Shown here: piece by piece, positions 1 to 7,996 of the stretch
Position numbering within the stretch: the stretch's first letter is position 1
Layout of the letters: every line of letters starts with the position of its first letter
Origin: Mesorhizobium sp. AR07
GTDB lineage: Bacteria > Pseudomonadota > Alphaproteobacteria > Rhizobiales > Rhizobiaceae
DNA: 64,000 bases
NCBI RefSeq assembly: GCF_024746815.1
Contig: NZ_CP080525.1
Coordinates: 5,512,501 to 5,576,500, forward strand
Direction: 5' to 3'
Translations under genes and position numbers: made by a program
Notes under the pieces: generated by a model
Database searches by the model: none
What the model saw: only the letters and a program-made list of their open reading frames with translations
Told to the model about the DNA's origin: nothing

Positions 1-2
1 TT

Positions 3-278
3 GATCTCGAGGGCCAGGCAATACCGTCACTGCCGGGTGTTGCCTACGGGTTGGGTGTTCGGGCTGGGGCCAGGAAAGAGCAGGTGGAGAAGCTCCGTGA
101 CTTACTCGAAGAGCTTTGCCCCGAATACTACGCCGGATTCCTGGACCGGGTGAACGACGAAGAGTTCCAAGACTGGATGATGGAAGGCTATGACATCGCC
201 GGCTACCTCAATCCGGGCCGCCCGTTGGGACCAGGCGATGAACTGGGCCGCGATCCGTTTGCCTACGATAGCCAGTAG
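3..278 (+). CDS. Hypothetical protein, 5' end cut by window edge
   Basis: The reading frame is open from the left edge to a TAG at 276-278, so this is the C-terminal part (about 91 residues) of a longer gene. A TTG at 51 could be an internal start, but the codons before it also read as protein-like sequence (DLEGQAIPSLPG), so I prefer a truncated gene. The visible part is acidic and rich in Glu, Asp, Leu and Tyr, with no membrane segment or motif that I recognise. It precedes another small unknown gene on the same strand and lies beside a defence system, which suggests accessory or phage-derived DNA. No function is assigned. Confidence 0.45.
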   Translation, partial: DLEGQAIPSLPGVAYGLGVRAGARKEQVEKLRDLLEELCPEYYAGFLDRVNDEEFQDWMMEGYDIAGYLNPGRPLGPGDELGRDPFAYDSQ

Positions 279-445
279 GCTGTGAGCGAAGAGATTAGGC
301 TGCTCAGGCTGAAGCACGTCACGCCGACTGGCTTCCAGCGGCAGCGGCGGGGATGCCGGCTGGGCTTCCCCGCGCCAGCAGTCGCGTTGGTTTTGCTTCG
401 AGCATGCAGCGAAGACGAGCGATACTGCTGACGGAGTTGAATGTA

Positions 446-724
446 ATGTTCTCTGTAACCGACGAAGAGCAGGCTTATGTGAACGCGATTATCAGCAAGG
501 AGATGCCCGACATCGAACGCGTGTCAAGGAAGATAGCCAAGCTCCTCAACACGCTGTCGCCTCAGGCTGCAGTGTATGCCCACACGCTGCTTGGCGCCGA
601 GCTGATCGCCAGCGTAATCGAGGACGGCGATATGGCCGTCGAACTCTCAAAGCATCTGCAGAGGGAGACCGAAAAAGCGCTGCGCTGGAACCCGAAATAT
701 GCCGAGCAAAAGCGTATGAATTGA
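446..724 (+). CDS. Small helical hypothetical protein
   Basis: This is a 92-residue protein if translation starts at the ATG at 446 (MFSVTDEEQAYVNAIISKE); a GGAG sits 11 bases upstream. The frame is open further upstream to 353, but that stretch reads as low-quality Arg/Ser-rich sequence and I leave it out. The protein looks largely alpha-helical and soluble, without Cys clusters or a signal peptide. It is the last plus-strand gene before the convergent gajA-gajB operon, and the 260 bases after it contain nothing I can support. I do not recognise a family. Confidence 0.45.
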   Translation: MFSVTDEEQAYVNAIISKEMPDIERVSRKIAKLLNTLSPQAAVYAHTLLGAELIASVIEDGDMAVELSKHLQRETEKALRWNPKYAEQKRMN

Positions 725-986
725 AATCTATTAGGTCCCCGGCGCGATCCTGGAGGCGGTTCCAGCGCCGCGGTCGCCTACCAGCGTCTCGCGCGTCGTG
801 TATGCTTCTCTGTGCTTAAAGATGAAGCGGCCTACCGCCAGTGCATGTGCTCCCCTGCACGGAACCTCTCGATCGCGGCCCTGCTGTTCGTGCTCGCGCT
901 CCGCCTTTAGACCTAGATTCTATTCGGTTGGTTCTCGCCGACACCATCTTCCAGGGCGCGCAGCCACGCGGCCGCCGCGTGATGCG

Positions 987-2399
987 TCAAATCATATTGG
1001 TGCGGGAGCAAATCACCAGTTGCTTGGCGCCTCGGGTCATGGCGACATAGAGGTGTTTCCGATCCATTGCCGCTGGATCAAGCACGACGGCAACATCCGC
1101 TTCCAATCCTTTCAGCAGCAAAGTGCTCCCAACCGTGCGTTTCGCTAGCGGTCGTCCGATGAGGCGAGACATTTCTCGCACGCGTATGGCAGCGTCAGCA
1201 GGTGCGATGTTCTCAGACCCGCCACATGTTTCCAACATTTTGAGGCCACCGCGTAGGATCGAAGGGCGATGAGCTCGCACACCGCTCTGCTTGCCGATCT
1301 CCACAAGCAGGTCTGCCGCCCGTCGGTAACTGGGGGCCTCCGCGAAGGCGATGGCAGCCTTTTCGGCATCGGATGCCTCCCGACGCTGCCTCGCTTCTCG
1401 TAGCGTTGTCACACGCTGCATCATGGTCGCACCACCAACCCCGGTCATAACGCTTGAGGCAAAGCCCACGACGTGATGCAACACGTTGGGCGACGTGAGA
1501 TCGAGCCCTTCTCCGAATGTGACCAGATCGCGCATGTCTACATTCTCGACGGTGACAGCGCCTGGCGTTTGTCCCGCGAAATCGCGCTGACTCTGCGGCG
1601 ATCGTGAGTCTGCGATGATCAACACTTTGCCATCCAGCCCAGCCACGGATGTCCTCCCGGCGCGGAGCCGAAGTTCGTGATCTCCGGGCCCGCCAGTAAG
1701 TTGGACCCAATGCACATTCGGAGGCGACCGAGTCAGGTCTACCTGTCGTCCGGCCACCAAGTCATGGCGAACATCAAGCAGATATCGACCGAAAACCTCC
1801 TCTCCTGCATTTATCCAACGCCACGGTGTTTCTAGTTCGCCCACAAGCGGGAACGCAGTGCATACCTCTCGGCTCCAATCGGGCAATACGTTGCCACCGA
1901 AAGCGAATATCGCCTGCATAGGGTCGCCAAGCACACAAGTCGGAATGATCGCTGCAGCGTGGAGCACAATGGCGTGCTGATTTTCCGAGCAATCTTGATA
2001 CTCGTCGACAATGAGCCGGTGGTAAGTTGCGGCCAACACGTCACTCAGATGCCCGGCCTGCAACAATCTCCATGCCGCATCGCGAAGGGCAGGATAGTGG
2101 GCAGCCGGATTGCTCACCTGCAAAATCTGAGGGTCGTGGCCGCCACGTTTGGGAAACATCGTTAGTAGCCGCAACGCCCAACCATCGATGGTTGAAAGTC
2201 GATAGGCCCTTGAGGGCACGCCAGCGCGGTCTAAGCGACCGCGCAATGCGGCGACACCCGAGTTGGTATGCGTCAGCACGAGAATGGGCTTCGCGTCGGA
2301 ATGCCGGGCAAGCGCGTCTGCGATGAGGTGCGTCTTCCCACATCCTGCCGGGGCAGTAACCGCGCCACGGTTTATCGCCAAAAGATCGATCTCAGGCAC
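987..2399 (-). CDS. gajB: Gabija-type UvrD/Rep-like helicase GajB
   Basis: This 470-residue protein has the superfamily 1 helicase signature: Walker A AGCGKTH at residues 18-24, motif Ia LTHTN at 42-46, DEYQDC at 132-137, GDPMQAIF at 158-165, and a C-terminal VAMTRG motif VI near 453. In characterised Gabija systems GajB is a UvrD-like partner of about 490 residues that associates with the GajA nuclease and contributes to phage-DNA sensing and degradation; the length here fits. It starts with GTG and overlaps the end of gajA by 8 bases, so the two are one operon with translational coupling. A lone UvrD-like helicase beside an OLD nuclease from another system is the alternative. The order and sizes make Gabija the best call. 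Confidence 0.85.
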   Translation of the reverse strand: MPEIDLLAINRGAVTAPAGCGKTHLIADALARHSDAKPILVLTHTNSGVAALRGRLDRAGVPSRAYRLSTIDGWALRLLTMFPKRGGHDPQILQVSNPAAHYPALRDAAWRLLQAGHLSDVLAATYHRLIVDEYQDCSENQHAIVLHAAAIIPTCVLGDPMQAIFAFGGNVLPDWSREVCTAFPLVGELETPWRWINAGEEVFGRYLLDVRHDLVAGRQVDLTRSPPNVHWVQLTGGPGDHELRLRAGRTSVAGLDGKVLIIADSRSPQSQRDFAGQTPGAVTVENVDMRDLVTFGEGLDLTSPNVLHHVVGFASSVMTGVGGATMMQRVTTLREARQRREASDAEKAAIAFAEAPSYRRAADLLVEIGKQSGVRAHRPSILRGGLKMLETCGGSENIAPADAAIRVREMSRLIGRPLAKRTVGSTLLLKGLEADVAVVLDPAAMDRKHLYVAMTRGAKQLVICSRTNMI

Positions 2400-4092
2400 G
2401 GAAGATCCAGCGCATGATCGCAGTTACTATAGTTTGAAAGCCCGGCTCGGCATTGGCAAGACCCGGGCCGACGATGTCGCGCGCCGCTTCCTCCATCCAG
2501 GTCACTGACTTGAACCATCCGCTACGGCGCGAAGCGAGTGCCATGATTTGGCGGCTTGTGTGCGTCACGGCACCACGACACTGCCACAAATTCATCTGTC
2601 CGCTGGACGCTGACCCGATATTTGCGCCAATAGCCTCCTCACCGTGTATCGACACGGCGCGCTCCAACAATTGATGCACGGCCTCGTCGCTCAAGCTTGC
2701 GAATAGTTCATCCTCAAGAGCCCGCCCAGCACGCCAGCAAAAGAGGGAGCCTCCGCCCGCGGCGAAGGCTCCCTCCGTCGCCGCATCGGGTTGCTTGTCA
2801 TCATCTCTCAGCACCGCGACCTCAAAATGCAATGCTCTGAACGCGTTCGCCCGCCGGTAGATGTGGTCACATCCTCCCGCATCCACGAGAGCAACGCCAA
2901 CGGCTGTCATAGAGAGAGCGTTTTGAGAAACTAGATACTGGTCCAGGCCTCGCAACAGGCCGACCTCACTCGCCCCCTCACACACGAGAACAGAGGAGGC
3001 AAGAAATGCGTCCGGTGAGCTTCGGATCGTTCCTTGAATGCCAGGGTCCCCGCCAACAAGTTGAACCTCGTGAACTAATCCACGTTTTCGAACGACAACA
3101 AGCTGGTCGCCGCGCAACTCTCGCAATGCCACCGGCGAATGCGTTGTTAGGAAGGCTTGAAGTGGAGGCGGCGCCTCCTTCGCGCCAATGGACCCCAGAA
3201 GTCTGATGATGCGATGGGGCTCCAGACCGTATTCCAACTCATCCATAAGTATCACAGTGGCATTCTGCGCTGCACGGCGTTGTAAGCCCGCCAACAGGAG
3301 GCGCGTTGATCCGACGCCGAGGGATCGAAGTGGAACGCCGTCTGCCTCATGAAGCGCAATTGTTCCGCCGCTGAACGATACTGAATTCGCATCGAGCATA
3401 GCCTTCAGGTTGTCGCCGACGGCGATCCCAAGTGACTTCGCGACCTCGGCAACGATCTGCAGCGTCCCACTAAGCTGTTCCCCAGCCAAATCGCCGAAAG
3501 CAGCCCGCGCGTCACGTGCAGCCTTCGCTAACGCACCGGCGGTATCCGCACGTTCTTCGGATAAGCGGTTCAGTATTGAACCACGACGCCAACCAAGATT
3601 GTGATCTGCCAAAGCACCAATTCGCGTTGGCGAGATTCGTGTGCGGTCCGCCCAGGTCAGAAAGCGAGCCTGGCCGCGCCCCTCTGCACGATCCGACACC
3701 AATGTCCAAACTGGATCCAGGTCGCTACCGACTTGCAAATTGATGGTTAGAACCGTCTCAGCCTGAGCCTCGGGCTCGTCCTCGATCTCTCTAGTCGCCG
3801 CGTTGAAACTCCGAACGTAGTTGCCATAACTCTCGATACTCTTCAGCGAGTCATCCAGTTCGCCGATGGAGATCGTGATCGAGATCGGTATCTCGACGTT
3901 CAATCTGTAGAAATCCGCGTCGCTGAATTGGATCGAGCGGCGTGCGCCAAGGCAGCAGTCGATCGCATCAATAATTGAGGACTTCCCGGAGTCGCCAGGG
4001 CCAACTAGGCAGTTGAGGCCGGCAGAGGGGAACCACGACAGTGCCTGGATGCATCGGAAGTTGCGGATGTCGATGTGACGGATACGGGCCAA
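2392..4092 (-). CDS. gajA: Gabija-type OLD-family ATPase/TOPRIM nuclease GajA
   Basis: This 566-residue protein has an SMC/RecF-like ABC ATPase followed by a TOPRIM nuclease domain. Walker A is GPGDSGKSS (residues 31-39), Walker B ILMDELEYGLEP (281-292) and the H-loop TTHSP (316-320). TOPRIM residues are visible as CEGASE (371-376), the DAGG segment near 404 and the acidic cluster LRDDDK (428-433). GajA of known Gabija systems is a nucleotide-regulated DNA nuclease of about 580 residues that oligomerises and binds GajB. The TTG start is chosen because AAGGAA lies just upstream and homology begins at once (IRHIDIRNFRCI). It is the first gene of the operon. An 18-bp palindrome is centred about 24 bases upstream of the start. 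Confidence 0.87.
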   Translation of the reverse strand: MARIRHIDIRNFRCIQALSWFPSAGLNCLVGPGDSGKSSIIDAIDCCLGARRSIQFSDADFYRLNVEIPISITISIGELDDSLKSIESYGNYVRSFNAATREIEDEPEAQAETVLTINLQVGSDLDPVWTLVSDRAEGRGQARFLTWADRTRISPTRIGALADHNLGWRRGSILNRLSEERADTAGALAKAARDARAAFGDLAGEQLSGTLQIVAEVAKSLGIAVGDNLKAMLDANSVSFSGGTIALHEADGVPLRSLGVGSTRLLLAGLQRRAAQNATVILMDELEYGLEPHRIIRLLGSIGAKEAPPPLQAFLTTHSPVALRELRGDQLVVVRKRGLVHEVQLVGGDPGIQGTIRSSPDAFLASSVLVCEGASEVGLLRGLDQYLVSQNALSMTAVGVALVDAGGCDHIYRRANAFRALHFEVAVLRDDDKQPDAATEGAFAAGGGSLFCWRAGRALEDELFASLSDEAVHQLLERAVSIHGEEAIGANIGSASSGQMNLWQCRGAVTHTSRQIMALASRRSGWFKSVTWMEEAARDIVGPGLANAEPGFQTIVTAIMRWIFRA

Positions 4093-4406
4093 CTATTCCT
4101 TCCCCCCAAGGCTTCGAGAAGCCTTAGTATCTGGAGTGGTCAAGCTCCACCAGAGAAGCAGACTCTGAGCGCACAATTATTTGTAAGACTACGGTCAATA
4201 ATGTCGTATTGAGCGCGATCATTCGAGACGAGATCCCTGTCTGGTGCCCAATTCGGGCTGCCGAAACACCGATTTTGCGGGGTCGGCGGCGATACAATTT
4301 GCTTCTCAAAGCTCCGGAGCACCCTTGGTGCGAACAATTAGCACATACCATTCGACTTCCATTGTAGAGTTGACTGATGTATTTCTTCGCAGGGGAGGCC
4401 CAGTCT
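4093..4406. promoter_or_regulatory. Divergent intergenic region with an 18-bp palindrome
   Basis: These 314 bases separate gajA (minus) from the unknown secreted-protein gene (plus) and must hold both promoters. The clearest structure is AAGGCTTCGAGAAGCCTT at 4108-4125, two 8-bp arms around GA, which would form a hairpin in the gajA leader or serve as an operator. The middle of the region is more AT-rich than the neighbouring genes. A GGGGAGG ribosome-binding site at 4393-4399 serves the plus-strand gene. No regulator gene is adjacent. Confidence 0.45.
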
Positions 4407-5285
4407 ATGGCATATTTTGTAAAGCATTGTGCGATGGCATTTCTCGCTACGATTACGCTGCCGACGATCTCGCTTGGCAAATGCATGCTTGAGGGCTTTG
4501 ACAAAGGATTGCCCCCTGCGATCGGGGACGAGGTGGATGGCGGAGACGGCAAGTTTGTTTGGGGTTCGGACCTAGATCGGATAGACGGCCGGAATCGAGT
4601 TTGGAATTTTATCCGCAACACGGGACAAAGCCCTCTAAATGCAATGTGGAGGAAAGCGGATATTCGGATTGACTACGCCAAACCATTGCCGCCGGGCGAA
4701 GTTTATTGCAACCGCTATTGGGTTAAAGAAATATCGGATAGCGACATCGATGATGACGCTCCAATCATCTACGGCAATCACAATACCAGTCAGCGCGCCA
4801 CGGTTTTTAGAAAGGTGGAGACTGCGCAAGAATCAGATGGCTATTTCGAGAGCGCCATTGATACAGCCTATGCTGAGGTGAACGGCGTCGTGCGGGAAGT
4901 GCACGTTGGATTCTCTTATCAGGTCGAAAACAATCGCATCACGGCAATGAATCTCGACGCACCGTCAGACGTCTACGTATCGATCCCGGGGATTGGCTCG
5001 TCATGGTCCAGCGATACTTTGGCGAGGTTCATTCAGGCCGCAAAGGAAAATGGGGCGGAATTCACAAGTGGCAAGTTTACCGATTTCTCCCCAAGTTGGA
5101 GTGATTCGCTCTACTTTTCGGGAGATCCAGCACTAAAATCACCGGGTTATTTTACCAAGGGGTCTATAAAGAACTTCGGTATCAACAGTATGGCCTCGGG
5201 TAGCATTAATGGGCCTATGATATTGTTCGACTCTGAGAGGAAGCCAATTGCCTCGGGTTCCGTCACGATCCCCGTTATAAAATAG
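4407..5285 (+). CDS. Secreted hypothetical protein beside Gabija
   Basis: The ATG at 4407 is chosen because GGGGAGG lies 7 bases upstream and the protein then opens with a signal-peptide-like N-terminus (MAYFVKHCAMAFLATITLP). The product is 292 residues. The mature part is Gly/Ser/Asp/Tyr-rich with alternating polar and hydrophobic residues, like a beta-rich exported protein. A Cys follows the hydrophobic stretch but the sequence before it is not a clean lipobox. The next gene, a small membrane protein, starts 8 bases after the stop, so the two are probably co-transcribed. I do not recognise a family. Placement next to gajA suggests accessory cargo, but a defensive role is speculation. Confidence 0.6.
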   Translation: MAYFVKHCAMAFLATITLPTISLGKCMLEGFDKGLPPAIGDEVDGGDGKFVWGSDLDRIDGRNRVWNFIRNTGQSPLNAMWRKADIRIDYAKPLPPGEVYCNRYWVKEISDSDIDDDAPIIYGNHNTSQRATVFRKVETAQESDGYFESAIDTAYAEVNGVVREVHVGFSYQVENNRITAMNLDAPSDVYVSIPGIGSSWSSDTLARFIQAAKENGAEFTSGKFTDFSPSWSDSLYFSGDPALKSPGYFTKGSIKNFGINSMASGSINGPMILFDSERKPIASGSVTIPVIK

Positions 5286-5293
5286 GCGTTCCA

Positions 5294-5656
5294 ATGTCGT
5301 TTGAAGACTTCTCGGTAGCATCTGCCCTGTCCGCAGGTGGCGCTGCTATGTCCACCGTTAGCATGAGCGTTCCGGCCGGCTATGAGGCGCTTCACCTTGT
5401 CAGCGCTACTGCTATGGCGGCTGGTTATGCACTCGGGAGACAAACTGCCTCTGGAAAATCCCCCAGGGAGACGTCAAAACTGCCAACGTTGGCATGTGCC
5501 GCGCTGTCAGTTTGCAGTATCGTTCTCTATTACTTGGCGCTCAGCTACAATGAGCCAGGTGTCCTCGGAACGATCGAGTTGGCCGTCTTGGCATTTTTCA
5601 CCTTCGCGCCGTTTACATATATACTCGCCATTACCCGGACCTGGCAGGCAGGCTAA
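5294..5656 (+). CDS. Small hypothetical membrane protein
   Basis: This 120-residue protein has two clear hydrophobic segments in its C-terminal half (around residues 66-82 and 92-113) and a weaker one near 33-47, so it is probably an inner-membrane protein with two or three passes. The start ATG lies 8 bases after the stop of the secreted-protein gene, implying one transcript. It has no catalytic motif that I can name. The pair of an exported protein and a small membrane protein could be an envelope-acting unit, for example an effector with an anchor or immunity partner, but the sequence does not decide this. Confidence 0.55.
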   Translation: MSFEDFSVASALSAGGAAMSTVSMSVPAGYEALHLVSATAMAAGYALGRQTASGKSPRETSKLPTLACAALSVCSIVLYYLALSYNEPGVLGTIELAVLAFFTFAPFTYILAITRTWQAG

Positions 5657-5845
5657 ACGCCGATGAAGGGTCTGCGCCGCCAACAAGAAGGTCGCGCGTC
5701 ATGACGCAGACCTGAATCATATCGCCGAGAAACCCGCTACGGATCCCAGCGCTTCAGGCAAGATCTTCGTATTCCTCTCCACCGACAGATAGCAGACGCT
5801 TGCACGACGCATCCGGCGGCTGCATCGGAGGTCATTTTGTCGGTT

Positions 5846-5915
5846 GTCACAATGTTACAAAGATAATCGTAACTAATTGATTTTATTGGAATAACCTAGA
5901 GTTCAATCCTTTCTC
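5846..5915 (+). repeat. Left copy of a 70-bp imperfect direct repeat
   Basis: This 70-bp segment aligns without gaps to 13947-14016, with about 51 of 70 positions equal by hand alignment. The conserved blocks are GTTACAAA, TTGATTTT and AGAGTTCAATCC. The last block looks like a tRNA T-arm (AGAG, TTCAATC loop, CTCT in the right copy). The two copies bracket the whole catabolic cassette, and the right copy lies about 100 bases before the xis-int genes, so I read them as old attachment sites or element ends. No gene lies between 5657 and 6068; that stretch holds this repeat and the operator at 5991-6020. Confidence 0.6.
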
Positions 5916-5984
5916 GCATCGTCCCTTTTTCGCAGGTCAACGTTGCAAAGCCTGCCTCTCCAAAGCGCTTCTTACGAAAGTCGA

Positions 5985-6020
5985 TTGACAAATTATGAAA
6001 CTGCATTCAGTTTCATAATT
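5985..6020 (+). promoter_or_regulatory. TTGACA box plus 30-bp perfect palindromic operator
   Basis: TTGACA at 5985-5990 is followed directly by a perfect inverted repeat at 5991-6020: arms AATTATGAAACTG and CAGTTTCATAATT around the spacer CATT. It lies about 50 bases upstream of the first gene of the ABC-importer operon. Length, symmetry and position are typical of a TetR-family operator overlapping a promoter, and the operon encodes its own TetR-like protein at 8840-9649. The -10 element is not clear. The binding partner is inferred. Confidence 0.75.
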
Positions 6021-6068
6021 GGAACAGGCAAGCGCTGCCGGCAAGGCGGCCAAACATGGGGAACTGAC

Positions 6069-7034
6069 ATGAAGTCACTGATCACACTGGCGACTGTTGC
6101 AGGTATGACTTTCGCTTCCGCAGTGGCCGCTAAAGCGGAGGATGCAGCCCTTTCTGGCAAGACAGTCTGTGTGAACAGATATGCCTCGGCGCCTGTCATT
6201 GATGACATCCTGAAAGGGATGAACGATGGCCTGAAGGCTTCGGGCGGCGAAAAGATCGTCCAGAACATTCAAAACCCCGAAGCTGACGCCGCTACACAGC
6301 AAACCATAGCGCAGCAATTCGCGAATGGCGGTTGCGATCTGATCGTGGTCATTGGCACCGCCGCAGCTCAATCCATACAGCAGGCTACCAAGACGGTGCC
6401 TGTAGTGTTCGTCGGCGTGTCGACACCCGTCGAGGCGGGCATCGTTCAGTCCCTCGCAAAGCCAGGCGGCAACATGACTGGAGTCTCGGATCCTCTTCCC
6501 GTCGAATCGGAAATCGACGGCATGTTGAGTATCCTGCCCACCATCGAGACCATCGGTCTTATCTACAAGGTTGGTGATCCCGCAGGCGATCCGCTGGCAG
6601 CGCGCGCTGTCGCGCACATAGAAAGCAAGGGTTTGAAGCACGTCACCGCGGGTATCGCCAATGCCGGCGAAACCACCCAGGCGGCGCAGTCGCTTGTCGG
6701 ACGCGTTCAGGCGATCGAGTTTCCCTGCGATACGACGACCATCTCGGGCATGGCAGGGGCTCTAAAGGTTGCCAAGGACGCCAAGCTTCCAGTGTTCGGC
6801 TGCACGTCTGATGCGGTCAAGGGCGGCGCGATCCTGGCTGGCAGCTACAGTTATGTGACTGTCGGAACGAGAGCGGCCGACCTTGTGGTGGCGGTGCTGA
6901 AGGGCGCCAACCCCGCCACGACACCGGTCATCATTCCCAAGATTGCCGGTTTTGAGATCAACAAGACCGAAGCGGGCGCTTTGGGGCTGAAGATTCCCGA
7001 GACTATGATGACCTCGGCAGTCAAAACCTACTGA
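6069..7034 (+). CDS. ABC transporter substrate-binding protein (TrpX-like)
   Basis: This is a 321-residue periplasmic protein with a signal peptide (MKSLITLATVAGMTFASAVAAKA). It belongs to the ABC_sub_bind type (PF04392, TrpX/YtrX-like), seen in the GTAAAQSIQQATKTVPVVFVGVSTPV region and the C-terminal TRAADLVVAVLKG. These proteins deliver amino acids or related aromatic or amine compounds to a BPD_transp_2 permease. The ATG at 6069 with GGGGA upstream is preferred over the open frame back to 5943, which runs through the operator. It is the first gene of a seven-gene plus-strand cluster with the permease 11 bases behind. The ligand is unknown; the downstream enzymes point to an amino-bearing carbon source. 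Confidence 0.82.
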   Translation: MKSLITLATVAGMTFASAVAAKAEDAALSGKTVCVNRYASAPVIDDILKGMNDGLKASGGEKIVQNIQNPEADAATQQTIAQQFANGGCDLIVVIGTAAAQSIQQATKTVPVVFVGVSTPVEAGIVQSLAKPGGNMTGVSDPLPVESEIDGMLSILPTIETIGLIYKVGDPAGDPLAARAVAHIESKGLKHVTAGIANAGETTQAAQSLVGRVQAIEFPCDTTTISGMAGALKVAKDAKLPVFGCTSDAVKGGAILAGSYSYVTVGTRAADLVVAVLKGANPATTPVIIPKIAGFEINKTEAGALGLKIPETMMTSAVKTY

Positions 7035-7045
7035 GGCGGATTTCG

Positions 7046-7996
7046 ATGCTGATGGATGTGCTCGTGATCGGGGCCCAGATTGGGCTCCTCTATGGACCGT
7101 TGGCGCTGGGTATTTACCTCGCGATCAACGTGCTCAGCCTGCCGGATCTCACACTTGAAGGCTCGTTCGGCCTTGGTGGTGCGGCCGCGGCGAGCAGCCT
7201 TCTCATGGGGGTAGATCCGGTCAGTTCGCTGTTGCTCGGCATGTGTGCCGGCGCGCTTGCCGGACTTGTGACAGCCTTGCTGCACGTGATCCTTCAGATG
7301 AACGTTCTGCTTGCGGGCATTCTGATGACCACCGCGGCGTGGTCCGTCAGCATCGCGGTGATGGGCACAGGCAATGTCTCACTCGTCCGGGTGGATACGT
7401 TGTTCACTTGGGCCGAGAATCTCGGCCTGCGTAACCAGTCGGCTTCGATCCTTGTGGCAGGCGGTGTGACCCTGATCTTCGCGACGTTCCTGGTCTGGCT
7501 CCTGCATACCGGATACGGCCTCGCGACACGCGCAAGCGGGCTGAACATACAGACCGCGCGAAGTCTGGGCATACGGACGGAGATGCATCAGGTTCTTGGC
7601 CTCATGCTGGCCAACTCGCTCGCGGCTGCATCGGGGGCGCTGGTGGCGCAGAGCCAGGGTTTTATGGATGTCTCTATCCAGGGCGGCGTAATCGTGGTCG
7701 GCCTGGCCGCATTGACGATCGGGACCAGCGTCATTCGTTCCGACAAAGTCGCCGTTGGGGTGACCTCTGTTATCATCGGCGTGATCATTTATCGCTGTAT
7801 CGTGGCGCTCAGCCTCAGAATGGGTATTCCGCCAAACTCCGTTCGGTTGATCACCGCACTGCTGGTGTTCGCCTTCATCGCAGCCCGCATCCACGGAAAG
7901 GGCACGCTCACGATTTCCGGGTTCGAAGGCTGGCGGGCCCGCCGGCGCAAACATGTGCAATTCTTGGAGAACGATCGTGTCACCACCCTTCTCTGA
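7046..7996 (+). CDS. ABC transporter permease (BPD_transp_2 family)
   Basis: This 316-residue, strongly hydrophobic protein has about eight to nine membrane segments and the layout of the livH/TrpY-like branched-chain-type permeases, for example PLALGIYLAINVLSLPDLTLEGS near the N-terminus and the cytoplasmic loop with GLNIQTARSLGI that contacts the ATPase. It translocates the substrate caught by the preceding binding protein. The start ATG has a GAGGCGGA ribosome-binding site. The last 20 bases overlap the ATPase gene, so the two are translationally coupled. The basic tail after the last membrane segment (GWRARRRKHVQF) is cytoplasmic. Confidence 0.87.
   Translation: MLMDVLVIGAQIGLLYGPLALGIYLAINVLSLPDLTLEGSFGLGGAAAASSLLMGVDPVSSLLLGMCAGALAGLVTALLHVILQMNVLLAGILMTTAAWSVSIAVMGTGNVSLVRVDTLFTWAENLGLRNQSASILVAGGVTLIFATFLVWLLHTGYGLATRASGLNIQTARSLGIRTEMHQVLGLMLANSLAAASGALVAQSQGFMDVSIQGGVIVVGLAALTIGTSVIRSDKVAVGVTSVIIGVIIYRCIVALSLRMGIPPNSVRLITALLVFAFIAARIHGKGTLTISGFEGWRARRRKHVQFLENDRVTTLL

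Noticed and set aside
798..1148. Plus-strand frames overlapping the end of gajB
   Set aside because: They are Arg/Cys/Ser-rich, lack ribosome-binding sites and are antisense to conserved helicase motifs.
4124..4621. 165-residue minus-strand frame upstream of gajA
   Set aside because: It runs through the divergent promoter region and antisense to the secreted-protein gene, with no recognisable features.
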